Positions 1-12,094 of a stretch of 64,000 nt of DNA are shown piece by piece. Every line of letters starts with the position of its first letter. Position 1 is the first letter of the stretch. A program made the translations under genes and the position numbers. The notes beneath the pieces were generated by a model. That model was not told the DNA's origin. It searched no databases and was given only the letters and a program-made list of their open reading frames with translations. The DNA comes from Helicoverpa zea (Eukaryota; Arthropoda; Insecta; Lepidoptera; Noctuidae): the NCBI RefSeq assembly GCF_022581195.2, contig NC_061463.1, positions 8,680,001-8,744,000 of the forward strand, written 5' to 3'.

Positions 1-160
1 GAAGACCAGATTGTTTGTTACATTGCTGAGATAATGATAGGCTTTGATATTCCACTCTCAAATTAAAAACTACATATTACCAAAATTAGTTGAGTTAGCA
101 TTCTCTTGCTTACAAGGCACACAAAGTACTTAACTCGTACATAGAACTACAATTTAAACC

Positions 161-408
161 ATTAAATTGGTGACAAAATATGTGGTCGCCATTAAATTGG
201 AGACAAAGTATGTGGTCACCATTAAATGGGTGACAAAGTATGGAGTCACCATTAAATTGGAGACAAAGTATGTGGTCACCATTAAATGGGTGACAAAGTA
301 TAGAGTCACCATTAAATTGGAGACAAAGTATGTGGTCGCCATTAAATGGGTGACAAAGTATATGGTCATCATCAAATTGGAAACAGTCCATCTAGGTCAC
401 CATTCAAT
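161..408. repeat. 30-bp minisatellite, about 8 copies
   Basis: Tandem copies begin at 161, 191, 221, 251, 281, 311, 341 and 371; the last is degenerate. Most of the middle copies alternate between an 'attaaattggagac' type and an 'attaaatgggtgac' type, giving a 60-bp higher-order period. Because 30 is a multiple of 3, several frames stay open on both strands, but nothing suggests they are translated. Confidence 0.9.
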
Positions 409-2494
409 TGGGACGATCTTATGTGATTACTTTCCTCGTACGGCTCGTACGGTTTTGAATGAGTGAAAAGCATTGATGAGGTACCCTAATGCCGATCTTT
501 TACCTTGGAACAATGCATTCTGTATCAGTTTTAAGTGAAGTCGAACCAAGCAAGATGAGTGCTCATTATCTGAAGGCACAGCAATATTTCAGACTTGCTT
601 GATTTCACATGGACTGATTGGCGGGATGTCTGCCAAATGGACGGATCATCTCTAGTGTAGATATAATACAGGGCCGGAACAGCGGCTACAAAACCTGAAG
701 TTAAACTTGCCGGCCTGATATCACTGCTACGAATTTGTCTTGTTGAGCCTGAAGCAGATGCTGGTATGTTACCGTCTGCAAAGGGACGGATTTTTATTTA
801 TGTTTATTTCACAAGGGAAGGGATGTAGTGTCCTGCAGTATCACCGATATCTGTCGTCTCCTTAAATGGAAAGGGAAATGAAATGGAAACGGAACAAAGT
901 AAATCAGTTTGATGGCAGTGTGATCGGTGGACTGATCTGATAGCGTGGTTTTATTGTGCTGCAGGTGTTTGATAGATCTTTAAGAAATTACCAAAATATT
1001 TATGAGTTTGATTGTTGGACTTTTTGAAACAAGGTTAAAATCAAAACAACAAGGGAGAGATGTAGTGTATGCAGGTACATGTGCATCATTGTATAGGTTA
1101 TGTCATTATTATGACGCCTCGTGCGCATACGTCACTCGGTTATAAATACCGGATCGAGCGGTGGGGAGTCAGTCGTTGTCAGACAGTCGACCTGTGTGGT
1201 GGTGCGTTGGCGAGTCGATTAACATAATAAAATGAGCGTACAATACAAATAGTCTCCTTATCATTTCATGAATGAGTTGCGAAAGCGTACCAGCCTTGAT
1301 AGGGAGAAATAACATAAAGGCGATTAATCCAATGCTCAGTAAGAATGACTTGCAAGACAAGATGTAAACCATACAAATGACAAGCTATGTTTTCTTCGGA
1401 TTATAAAATATTGTGCAATACTTTGTTTTTAAACTCCATGACTGGAAAGGAAAACGTAGGTAATAAGAGCTAGGAAATTGTTTGCAAAAATATATGCAGG
1501 CGGCAATAACAGCCGTATTCTATGTATTTTTTATCACCTACCGAAGTCCCACGGTCTTCATCTCTTCTGGTTTTGATATGCTACGATTTGAGCTGACATC
1601 ACAAACATCTTTCCCAACTTCTGTTGAAAAAAAGGGTTAGAATAAATGTACCTCTAGTCTAGTAGTGTAGTCTTGCCAAAATGTTCCAACACGGGAAGAT
1701 AATGGTTCAGGAATAACTTTGTAAATCGGTTTTTGTTTTCTCATTTATTTTAATTTCAGCATAATATTCATAAAATATACTCATAAACAAATTAATACTG
1801 TTAAGCAGCCATAAATAGATGCCTACGAGATAACGACCACGATGACATTTCAATTCATTCCCAAGCTTCTAATCGTTTTTATTTAAAAACAAATTAATAA
1901 ATTCCAATGCAATTACGTCTTAATTCGCGTGACTATCACGGCAACCTAATCGGCTAATTATTTCGATAATCTGCATTGTCATTGAACCTACGTTTAAAAA
2001 TTGTGTCCCATAATAGTTGTGCCTAATTTGATGATATCAGCCAAGGTTGTCGGCCGGCGCGTGCGCAAGGCCAAGGCGCCTCGCGTCACTCGCGTGCTAC
2101 ACACTAAACTAGTTAACATTTGCGTTTCTTTACACGCTATTGAGATGTTATAATAATAACGAACACGTGCGTACAGATTTTGGGAAAACAAACTAGAGTT
2201 CAACTGACTTATACAAATTATATTCACGTGTTTCACGTGCAGATTGGCAGTCATCCTGAGGTGTTTGAGTTTGATGGGAGCGGCTGGCGTGATTCGGAAA
2301 TAAACAGGCTATCTTCAATTTCCTACAGACATCGATAGTCCAAAATAAATGAATAAAGTCAAAGTTAGAAGAGATCCATGCATCCACAAAACAGACATTT
2401 TGGTTTTTAAAATGGCTATATTAATGTTTTTTTTTACGTATTGTAGCCATCTATTCTTTAAAAATTGTCTGACGATAATTCTTTTTATTTCCAG
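409..2494. other. No gene seen; DNA upstream of the first visible MsrA exon
   Basis: I find no exon with splice sites here. The MsrA exon containing the catalytic Gly-Cys-Phe-Trp is not visible, so this is probably MsrA intron or repeat-filled flank. Bases 1061-1263 look like an LTR. Bases 2040-2095 are a short GC-rich patch with no supported function. Confidence 0.5.
1061..1263 (+). mobile_element. Possible solo or partial LTR
   Basis: A purine tract (aagggagaga, 1051-1060) directly precedes TGTAGTGT, the usual layout of a retrotransposon polypurine tract and LTR start. Inside are a TATA-like ttataaatacc near 1140 and an aataaa near 1227. The right end at 1263 (CA) is a guess. A second purine tract followed by TGTAGTGT occurs near 816-834, suggesting a broken element. 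No gag or pol frame was seen. Confidence 0.35.
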
Positions 2495-5400
2495 TGGAGA
2501 CCACACAGAGGTGATCGAGCTGGACTTTGACCCAAAAACAGTCACTTACGAGGATCTCCTTGATATGTTCTGGGCGAACCACGAGTATGGACTTACTACT
2601 AAGCTAAAAAGACAGGTTGGTAAATGCTTCTTATGCTAATTAGTCATCGTAAAGGCGATGCACATCAAGCCAAGAAGAGGCTAGGTACCCATATCTAGAT
2701 CTCAAGAATTAAATTACCTAGCTGATGTGCAATTGTTTAATTCCAGAGTACCTGGCTGTGTAGGTACATGAACTGTTAAATATGTACATGAATTGGGATA
2801 TATGATGATACGGGAGAGCTTGTTAAAATTATCTGGTTCCGTCTTAATGTAGGTCATGGTATATTAAGATTATAGCTTTCATCTGATGATTTTTATAGAA
2901 TCTACCAAAAAACTTGGCGATATGTCAAAAATTGTTTCACATCACGTTTTCATTTTCTTTTTTAATTTACAAGAAAGTCGCGTGATGTGATAATTTTGAA
3001 TTAAAAAATGCCTAGTTGGCTTCGTGCAAACAAAGATAAATCAGAAATAGTTTTGGTAAACAAACTCGTGAGCCAATGATGTAGGTGTACCATGCCCACA
3101 TAGAATGTAGATAATTATCACACGTGCGGAGACAAAACTGTGTTTGTGTCCAAATATTATCTACGACTGATTTATTAATAGGGACACTCATATCCATCAC
3201 AGTGTTCTAAACAGCTTTCCACTCAATAATCGTAAAAAAATTGAACGAGTCAGGATTTTAAAATGTTTCACATTTTGCACTTTTCAACCGCTACTCGAGG
3301 GAACTGAATCTCGCAAATTGAAAAAGTAAACCGCGGTTAATACTTTTCTCCATATTCGGTATAGTGGTCATGTTTGTTTTATATAGACAAACATCGCTAT
3401 ATCTAATCACATCTGCGTTTGTATGGACGATTTATAAACGAACTAACTTCAGACCGGGGTTTCCAATAAAATCATCAGAATTTAGCTTTCAACCGTTTAA
3501 GCTCGATTAAAAAAACAAAGTTTTTAACATCCAAATGTAAAAAAAAAAACGTTCACATACTTTATATAATATTTCAGTACCAGTCAATGATCCTATACCA
3601 CGACGAGGAGCAGCGCGCGTCAGCGGAGGCGTCGTACAAGCAGATGCAGGAGCGCTGCAAGGAGCAGCTGCGCACTGAGATCGCGCCTGCCGGCACTTTC
3701 TACCCGGCTGAAGAGTGAGTATTCACATTTCTTAACAAACATTTAAATAAAATATGCTGTAAAGTATAGGTAGGTTTTTTTTCTTAGCCTGTAATGCCCC
3801 TCTGCTGGGCAGACGTCCCCATTTTACTTATCTCCACACCTCTCGATCTTTTGAGCATGCCCACGAATCAGGGTTGTAGGCGTCCAGGTCTCCCAGCCAT
3901 CTCTTCTGGGGCCTACCCCGCCTGCGATGGCCATCCTGTGGTAGCCACTGGGTGACGATGTTGACCCACCTGTCTGGATGCATTCGGCTGACGTGCTCAG
4001 CCTAGTTCCATTTTAATTCAGTCGCTTCGAAACATCCACACCGAAACGACCGCCACATCGAAAACGTTGATTATAAAATGTGAAAATATGTTTTTGCTTG
4101 GTGTCCAGAAAAGGTATCTGTAACTTAATGTAGGTACCTATACTGTGGTATTTTTACAAAAAGATTCCAGTATACATAAAAGTATTTATTTTCCCTGCCT
4201 CAATAAATAAAAATAGCTTTACTGTTCTATTTACAGAACTATTTATGGTAGGCAATCCTGCAACATAGTAAGTTATCAGCGACATTAAAAATTAACCTTG
4301 CTTAGACGTCTAGCAACAACCTTTGAATATTTAACTCATGTATAAATAAGTGACGATTATTGCAATAATCAGGCCAGGGTCCACTTGTATTAAAAGTCCG
4401 GGCTCCAATGGTGAATCGCGTGTCCTTTCAATTCCGCACATCAGTTTTCCTCTCAATCAAAACAATCAATACCGATATTGGCTAGTCTAAATAAAGTTGG
4501 CGTTTGGTACCCAATTGATCGTCACGTGTTTTTGTGTCACGGGTACTGACAGTATCTATCACTCAACCTTACATAAAATGTTCACGACCACTGGTGTTAA
4601 AAAATATCAAATCGATTTAAAAAAATCCTCGTTGTATTAGTATATTCACGACCCTAACGAAAAATACGGGTCTTTTTATAGTCCGAACTAGAAGGCCCCT
4701 TTTTCTATATTATTTAATTTTAAAGTAGGTCTCCACTTCTTAGAATCAGGTTGCCTAGACGCCTTTTTGATTTATGAGCCACAAATTAAAAATAATGTGA
4801 CAAACCGCAACATTATTGCTAGCCTATTTAGAATATTTAGTGTTTGAACTTGAGTTCATATCAATGTAACCAATCACCAAGTCCGTTGTGCCGGTCACGA
4901 CACCCCTGAATTGATTTTATTGTAGCTCAATTGACTGAGCACACGATCACGGTTGTGACCATTTTTGACACGTGAAGGTTTTATATCAATCATTTATTTT
5001 CATTAGTTATGTACCAACAGTATTTAGGTAGGTATTTCTTTACTACAAGAATCCCAAATATAGTTTTCTGAAAGTTAATGGCGGTCCACAACAGGGTAAA
5101 TTCCAAATGATTCCTAAAAATGATTTCTGTGTAGCAACCTGCATAATATTCCGTGGCGACAAAAAGTTTGGCGAGACCTGTACTATATCAATAGTAGTTC
5201 AAAAAAGATGTTGATAACATGCGGAACTTTATTAGGACGAAGTTGTCAGCAATATCCAGACAATAACCAACCTTTTTCCTTCCACAGCTACCACCAGAAA
5301 TACAGACTGCAAGGTCACAAGGACCTGTGCCGCAGCCTGGGCCTGGATTCCTCCAAGCTTCAGACTTCCCACTTGGCAGCCAGACTGAACGGTTACCTAG

Positions 5401-5522
5401 TGGGCGTCGGTGGCAGAACACAGTTTGAACAAGAAGTCCAACGCCTAGGTCTGACTGAGAAACAGGCGGAATATGTAAGAAGGGAGTTGGAACGCAACGA
5501 GGGTGGCGGCTTGGCTTGCTAG
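2495..5522 (+). CDS. MsrA: Peptide-methionine (S)-S-oxide reductase MsrA, 3' part
   Basis: Three coding exons join in phase: 2495-2615, 3578-3714 and 5288-5522 (stop TAG 5520-5522), about 163 residues. MsrA reduces methionine-S-sulfoxide in proteins using a reactive cysteine in a GCFW motif; that motif and the start codon lie in an exon outside the window. Visible family signatures are GDHTEVIELDFDP, then FWANHEYG, then the LYHDEEQ block and AEDYHQKYRLQ, where His and Tyr belong to the substrate pocket. Acceptors (tttccag, atttcag, ttccacag) and donors (gttggt, gtgagt) are conventional. The protein ends GGGLAC, and its terminal Cys could be a resolving cysteine (inference). The acidic residue of bacterial FWENH is Ala here. 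The EYG form resembles insect Eip71CD-type MsrA. A possible poly(A) signal follows the stop. Confidence 0.92.
3777..4012 (-). repeat. Fragment of a non-LTR retrotransposon end in an MsrA intron
   Basis: This stretch is GC-richer than its surroundings ('ctgctgggcagacgtcccc' to 'gtctggatgcattcggctg') and resembles a common moth repeat, read here from the minus strand. No intact reverse-transcriptase frame is present. The assignment rests on remembered repeat structure, so the class is uncertain. Confidence 0.45.
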
Positions 5523-5554
5523 CTTCTTTAAATGTGAATAGGTGTCTATTTTCT

Positions 5555-5560
5555 ATTAAA
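5555..5560 (+). promoter_or_regulatory. Possible poly(A) signal of MsrA (ATTAAA)
   Basis: An ATTAAA hexamer lies about 33 bases after the stop codon. A longer 3' UTR is possible, since AT-rich alternatives follow up to about 6060. Confidence 0.35.
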
Positions 5561-6089
5561 TGTTGAAAACTTAAAATTGTTAGGCAATGATCTAGTTTTA
5601 TGTCGATTTAATTTCTTCACTTCACTTCACCAAGAAGTTTTAGAAGATTCAATACTTCAAATAGAAAAATAGTTAAAATGTCGTATTCCGTATGAAAGAG
5701 TATAGTAAATGTAAATTCATAACGTTGAACTAATTCTTTAGTGCAATTTTATTTTCATGTTGTTGGTAAGAAGCTCAAAGTAGCCTGCCATAACAACAGC
5801 ACAGCATTTTAAACGTAGTTAATATTTTCCTTAGTTATAGTTTTAAGAAGGTAATTGTTTATTTTAAGCTTAGAATAGAATATGTTAATATCACAACCAT
5901 TAATGTTTGGAATCGAAAATTGAATTATGAAATTGTAATTTTCTTTGTCCTCACTTTCATATTACAGTATTCAGTTTTGGAAAATAATGCATACTTACCA
6001 ATTATCTCATTAATGATACTTATGTATCGCGTATTGTTATGTTTAGTGATGTTAAGATAAATTTATTTTCTCACTTTTGGTGGTTTTAC

Positions 6090-6295
6090 TTCGTCATCAG
6101 CCTTTTTTATCGCCCCACTATTGGGCTCAGGTCTCTTCTCAAGGACTAAGCGTTAAACACCATCCTTGCTCAATGTGGGTTAGTGTTATCAGACTTTAGA
6201 ATCCTAGACACGTTTTTCTTCACCTAACCTTAATCAAATAATAGCCTAACGGAATCGAACTGACACACTCATACTTGCGAGGTTGGTGCTTCTTT
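6090..6295 (-). mobile_element. Degenerate SINE-like repeat
   Basis: 'cgtcatcagcc', 'ccccactattgggctcagg' and a far-end 'ggaatcgaactgacacac' (a box-B-like core read on the minus strand) follow the layout of a widespread moth SINE. It is heavily diverged and no flanking duplication was identified. Confidence 0.45.
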
Positions 6296-6307
6296 ATTTG
6301 TATTTTA

Positions 6308-6486
6308 CTAGCTTCCGCCAGCGGCTTCGCCCGCGTGGTGTGTTGATAAAAAGTAGCCTATGTGTTAATCCAGGGTATCACCTATCTACATACCAAATTT
6401 CAATCAAATCGGTCCAGCCGTTTTTGCGTGATTGAATAACAAACATACATCCATACATTCTCACAAACTTTCACATTTATAATATA
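6308..6486 (+). repeat. LINE/SINE tail, copy 1 of a 179-bp tandem pair
   Basis: It starts ctagcttccgccagcggctt and ends cacatttataatata. It has the form of the RTE-like 3' tails common in moths ('aaatttcaatcaaatcgg', then 'cagccgtttttgcgtgatt'). The next copy starts at once, 179 bp later. Confidence 0.75.
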
Positions 6487-6665
6487 CTAGCTTCCGCCAG
6501 CGGCTTCGCCCGCGTGGTGTGTTGATAAAAAGTAGCCTATGTGTTAATCCAGGGTTTCACCTATCTACATATCAAATTTCAATCAAATCGGTCGAGCCGT
6601 TTTTGCGTGATTGAATAACAAACATACATCCATACATTCTCACAAACTTTCACATTTATAATATA
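6487..6665 (+). repeat. LINE/SINE tail, copy 2 of the tandem pair
   Basis: It is nearly identical to the preceding copy: by eye three substitutions in 179 bp (tatcacc/tttcacc, catacc/catatc, gtccag/gtcgag). The head-to-tail arrangement without spacer suggests a recent local duplication or insertion into the tail of an earlier copy. Confidence 0.75.
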
Positions 6666-6793
6666 AGTAGGAATATAAGTAGGATACGAAAGTTACAACA
6701 AACACCAACTCACAGCACAACTAGCGCCATCTGTTGATAGTTTTCAATTGCGTAAAATCAGAATTAATTTCATTTGTTAACATAGGCGATTAT

Positions 6794-7197
6794 CACACTG
6801 CCCCGCATGATGCAGCGTAGTGCGTGGATGCGTTTTTTTTCCGTTGTATGGAAATATCTCCGTTTGTATGGAAAACACGCATAGTCCAACACACTGAAAA
6901 TGCATCCACGCGCGTTCATGCGGATCACGCACATTCATGCGGAGAAACACGCACCCCCGCGCGTAGGTGCGGGGCGAGACGCAAGGTATGGCACACTGAA
7001 TCCCGCAATGCCGCGCGTGATTTTGAATGGGCGTGACGTGTATATTTGAAAATGGAACTCGCTGTGCGAGAATTTACAAAACGCACCTACGCGCGTGAGT
7101 GCGTGAAAAACCCGCACGATGATGCAGATCTGCACTCCCGCAGGAACGCGCGTAGGTGCGTCGACACGCAAGATGCAGCGTGATGCGGGGCAGTGTG
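6794..7197. mobile_element. GC-rich 404-bp MITE-like element
   Basis: The termini are inverted: CACACTGCCCCGCAT on the left and ATGCGGGGCAGTGTG on the right. The interior is GC-rich with repeated words such as gcgcgtaggtgcg and cgcgcgttcatgcgg, unlike the AT-rich flanks. The overlapping ORFs (6824-7036 on +, 6935-7171 on -) arise from this composition and are not genes. No convincing target-site duplication is visible. Confidence 0.7.
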
Positions 7198-10100
7198 AAG
7201 ATCACCGAGATATAAATTACCATAGCCAATGCACTGACAGTTTCTTATTTATTCTTCTTTAGGTTTAGTTAGTTCCGTAATGAAAACAAAGATGGCAGTA
7301 GCGGTTACCTTCTGTTCTGAAACTTTCAGATTGTTTTAAATTAATCCACAGGTTTGATATTTATATCAGATGACACCAGATGGCGCTTATTGGGGTGTCC
7401 TGCGTCTTTACTGTGCTGTTGATGGTGCTAATTAAGCCTAAGATAATTATAACTAATGAAAACATAATAGTCCTGTAGACTCTACTCGTTTGTTTAATTA
7501 GAAAATATTTACTAAACGACGCGACGAGTAGTTTATGTACCTAGACCAGTTCGAGTATCTACCTACATTCCTACTGGTGCCTTGTGACTGGCTACTTATT
7601 TCTTTAAATAAAAGAGAATAGCTGCTCATTATTTTCTAGCCTGGAAATAATTAGGTTTTGTTCATGAAATCTTTTCCAATAAAGAATAAGATTTTTCAAG
7701 AAAAATCTAGTATTTCTGGCTGTCTCTCAGAGAAACTTTTTTCAACCACTCAATGCAGTCACCAGGGTAACCACCTATCTAGCCATTTTTAAGATTGATA
7801 ATTAAACGAACAAACAAATATTTCAAGTTAATAGGTAATTATTAAAATTAAAAGCTAACAGAACGTGAAACAAGTTTATAAAAAGTGAAAAATCTAGCTC
7901 CACTCCAAGATTTATGCTTATTGTTTTATTTATGAGATAGGTTCGCACTTTCAGCTGCCAGCTATCAATACGCAGCCAATTCGTGCTTCATTTGTTAATC
8001 AAATTGAAAGTCACTGGCCTCAAGATGGTCGCTATTCTAAAACTGCGCCATGATAAAAAACTTATTACCCAATCAGGCTGTATTCACGTTTACGTAAACG
8101 TGAAAATAGATCGAGTAGAAGATGGCGATTAAGAAGGACACACACGTGTTGATTATTTATTTAAATTAATGTTTAAATAAGTGTTAAGTAGGTAATCTAT
8201 ACTTTTGTACCTACTTATAAAAATATAATAAACACAAAACTTTTTTGTTTTGTTTTCGTACCGTAAATGCCTCGAAACTTCAAAAGCGATTTGAAATATT
8301 ATTTCACTGTTGAAATTAGCTGTATTTTATCCCGGTACAGGAAGAAGTACCCCGGAATGTGTTGGAAGTTTATTTCTTTTCTCAGTGGCGCATCAATGTC
8401 ATTGGTTATTCTGCAAGAGATGCTACCGAGATTGATAAGACTAGAAATGATTCTCATTTCAATACGTAGGTTCCCTATTTACGCCATTAAGATCTCTCCC
8501 TCTATAAACTGCCTTATGTATGTAATTCCATTATGTACTCACTCATATACTCCCTTATTTACTTTCCTGTGTCCTTCGTTATGAAAGCCGAAGATACATC
8601 GACCTTAACAATGAATAACATTCAATAAGTAGGTAGCTATTAATAACTTTGTTAAACAACAACAAAAAACCTTATGACTTATTCCATATAGTACTGGTAA
8701 AAATAAATAATGGATAAAAACAACATTGAAAATGCAGTTTCTTTTTGAAACGTGACTTCATGAGATTTTGTAAACAAGGTTGCAGTCGTTGTTGACTATA
8801 TTTTTTACCTTGAAAGAGAGCTCGTAGGTACTAATGTATTTCAGTATTTAATATTGTACCCAGTGACCTGCCTGTCTAATTGTTACCTATAAGTTGTACC
8901 TATTGTAAGTGGCTTTGGCATTTATTGGGGGCGAGTCAATCACCCCCTAATGACTTCGGTAAATAAATATAAAATGCTGCGCCCTTTTCCGTATCGGGGA
9001 CACTGGAACACTAAAGCTACCTACTTAGCTAAATATCTAAAGAAAAACTTGGAAAATAATTCCTGCAACACTTTGGATTTCATTACAAAATGAGTTAATA
9101 GTATTTAGAATTGCTATAACATCTGTTGTTTATAAGAAATGTCGTACATAAACAGCACATAAAGCGATAGATATCAATCATTTGAGAAAGAACGCAGTTT
9201 CCCACAACATACTTAGCCAAGTAAGACAATAAGTAACTTATTCTTCGTTCGTAGCGAAGCTGAGCGTGATGCTCATACTAATACATCTTTGTACCTCCTG
9301 CTCCTTACTAATACTATGAGAGACTCACTGATTAACTATAATAACTTGTAGGATTTACGTTTGGCATAAGGTTTGCACCTCTAGCTCTGTTGAACATTAC
9401 CTACTTTTAATAATATTTCATCATTGATTCGGATTCTAAGTCGAGAAGACAGAAGATTAGCATAGTTCTGCTATTTTAATATGACATTAACTGAGATTTG
9501 TTTTAGAAAATGAGAGACGAGCACAGACGTAGTATTTAATTATGGTCTTTTACAGCGTTTGTTTCAACTATTGATACATATTAGGAAACTTGGAACTATA
9601 AAATCTTCTTGAAAAAGTCCCTATGCTTACCACATAGGTATTTGGTATTCATATGTGAATTTATTTCTCGGACTGTACATAAAATGTAGCAAAGAATGGT
9701 TGCCATAATTTACATAGAATTGATTATAGATACACAAGTGCCTGGGAAATCGGAAAATTGTGCGTAAATGTCTATCTGCGTAGAAACATGTTGGATTGTC
9801 TATGAATATTTTATGAAACGTTTAACGGTTCCTAAAGCAGAAAGTTGCTTCTAAATATAACTGTTTATCTTGTAAAAATAGATTTATTTCCACTTTCCAT
9901 GAATAATATTAATAAAGTCTGGGAAAAACCTTATGCTTTAGGAAATACAATGTTTAAGTACCTACGTCTTATCATTCACAAGAAAGATTGATTCGTTATC
10001 GAGTAATGAAGTGAGGAGTCATTAGCTGTCCAAAACAAAATACTTAAGTCACAAATATTTCTATATTAGTGAAAAAGACAGTTATAGCTTATCTCGCATA

Positions 10101-11130
10101 AATACAATCTAATGGGAACTCCACAAAGAAAGAATAGTTAGGTACCTAAAAAAATCACCGACAAATATAGACGACGAATAGACACATAGTGGTTTTTATT
10201 ATCGTTCTGCTACTGTAATATTATTATCATTTTGAATAGGTACCTAAGTCGACTCAGTTGTATTTTGAAACTCTTGTCAACATTTGCTAGCAGATAGAAG
10301 GAATATTCCACGTCAGAGGCCGTCAGACGGAATTGCGAAAACTGGAGAAAATATGAAGATGCATAAGAAAGCTATAGGTACATTATACCTACGCTTACTT
10401 AGGTACTGAATTTACAATTTACAAATTTTGTGCAATAATTTCACAAACTGTGTAATTTTGAGCATATCTATGGTAATGTGTAGCAATATGTTATGGTAAT
10501 AGTAATAGCAATATCCAGTTCAAAATGGTTCAGATTCCCAGCTACTGAACTTTGAATGGACTGAGACTGAAGACGTATCGCGGTATGTTTAGATCTCAAA
10601 CAGTATTGCTATTGTTCGAATACCTACACAAGTTACTTATAAACAGCTGTGTGATAAATCAAGCATTGTTTATAACAAATAATTTCAAAACAGCTGACCG
10701 AGTGATTAAATAGCAACCTTTGTTTTAATATATGGACGATTCGTTCTACAAAATTCTAGTAGGCTCGAACTTCAATGAAACCGCGATGTTTTCAATGAAA
10801 TATCGTGATATGGAATCAAATGAATGAGTGTCGTATTAGGTATAATTTCATAATCAGGTGAAATTCATACCCATGCAACCAAAACTTGTTTTGAACGCAT
10901 TGAATATCTAACAAACTTCCAGACCTAGGTAGGTACAAGTGGTAGGTACATAGGTGCTTAGGTGGTAGTGAAAAGTACTTTATTAATGAATGAAAATATT
11001 AAGACGGATTTTAACTTCTCAGCAAATCTGAATTTAGACTGTTGTAAATTGGTATTGCTTATCGGAGTAGGTATAATTAACGGTTTTTTCCACACCTGCA
11101 CAGTGGGTGGAAGAAAAAAGGCTCACTGAT
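7198..11130. other. Intergenic DNA without recognised genes
   Basis: It is AT-rich throughout. The only structure noted is a degenerate RTE-type tail near 8280-8380, described separately. No splice-supported exon, RNA gene or inverted-repeat element was seen. Confidence 0.6.
8280..8380 (-). repeat. Decayed RTE-like LINE tail
   Basis: 'aaatattatttcactgttgaaa' followed by 'tattttatcccggtacagg' matches the order of motifs in the better-preserved copy at 47089-47281 ('aaatattctttcaccattagaaag', 'tattttatcccggtgcggg'). This explains the tempting exon-like frames here. Confidence 0.55.
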
Positions 11131-11262
11131 TATTTATTATTTATTTATTTATTTATTTATTGCTTAGAAGGTACATTTTACATTATAAAAAATATAAAAT
11201 GTCCAACAAAACTGTATACCTACACAGTTTATCTGTTGGATCAGATTATTGACAATAATCTA
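11131..11262 (-). repeat. (ATTT)n run and adjoining LINE-like 3' end
   Basis: A run of ttatttatttatttattt is followed by sequence of the kind seen where a LINE inserted on the minus strand. A similar arrangement occurs at 37262-37690. No coding frame survives. Confidence 0.4.
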
Positions 11263-11675
11263 GGTATAACTATACCTATTTAGAGATAGTTATAAACTTA
11301 TAATAATTACGTACTGATAACATTTTTATTCCCAGAAGTAGGTAAGGGAACGTGAATAGATAGGTAGAGTGATAACTGTTTTTCTGTTGCATTGTTTTTC
11401 CTTGTAGTTAATTTTACAGACAAGGTATGGTTATGTATTTGTGTTCTGTCATGGTTAATCCCAAGGAAAGACAATCCTAAAATCACGTCCTGATGCCTAC
11501 TTCCAGCACTCGGATAAAAAATTGATATTTCATGTCTTTTCACAGCATCTTGGCTATCTTGTTTTACTTTTGAGTTTAAAATATTATTAAGGATTTTCTT
11601 CAGACAGTACCTATGGTCGAGAAATTGATGGCATTTTTATCTGCAATATTCTAACCTTGAATGAGTAACCTGTAT

Positions 11676-11804
11676 GGGCCAGGCCACAACAGTGCGTTGC
11701 GGCGTCGCATCGCAAAAACAACATTGCACAGCTATGCGATTAATATGATATGCGTCGTTGATTTTTGCGATGCGACGCCGCAACGCACTGTTGTGGCCTG
11801 GCCC
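11676..11804. mobile_element. 129-bp MITE with perfect 43-bp inverted repeats
   Basis: The left arm 11676-11718 (gggccaggccacaacagtgc...) is the exact reverse complement of the right arm 11762-11804, leaving a 43-bp loop. The triplet tat flanks both ends (11673-11675 and 11805-11807) and may be the target-site duplication. ORFs across it come from the palindrome. Confidence 0.85.
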
Positions 11805-11810
11805 TATGTA

Positions 11811-12094
11811 GGGCTGCCATCCGTCCGGGTTTCCCCGGATTTGTCCTCGTTTGGAGGCCGTCCGGGGGCCGTCCGGGCGGGGTTTCAAGAAGTGTCCGGG
11901 GAAAACCCGGACACTTTTCATGTAAGGAAGCACCTCATTGGATTTAAGTATGTGTTAATAGTAAATGGATTACAAATTAGGTATTATTTTGTTTAAAAAA
12001 ATCGTACTCCTTCGGGGAAAAAATGCGATTTACGCCAAATGTCCGGGTTTTTTTAATGTTTGTCCGGGTTTGGTGAAATTCGAGATGGCAGCCC
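11811..12094. mobile_element. 284-bp TIR element with CCGGAC-rich ends
   Basis: The ends are gggctgccatc and gatggcagccc, flanked by TA on both sides (11809-11810 and 12095-12096), as expected for a Tc1/mariner-type target. Words of the form gtccggg/cccggac recur near both ends. It begins only 6 bp after the preceding MITE. Confidence 0.75.

Noticed and set aside
110..466. Open frames on both strands of about 75-100 codons
   Set aside because: They are by-products of a 30-bp tandem repeat whose period is a multiple of three.
8340..8467. A 42-codon terminal-exon-like frame (EEVPRNVLEVYFFSQW...) after a cag acceptor, and an overlapping 105-aa ORF
   Set aside because: The surrounding motifs match, in order, the RTE-like tail at 47089-47281 (tattttatcccggt etc.), so this is a decayed repeat whose two frames happen to be open.
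11637..11996. ORFs of 60-111 codons on both strands
   Set aside because: They lie across two inverted-repeat elements and mirror each other because of the palindrome.
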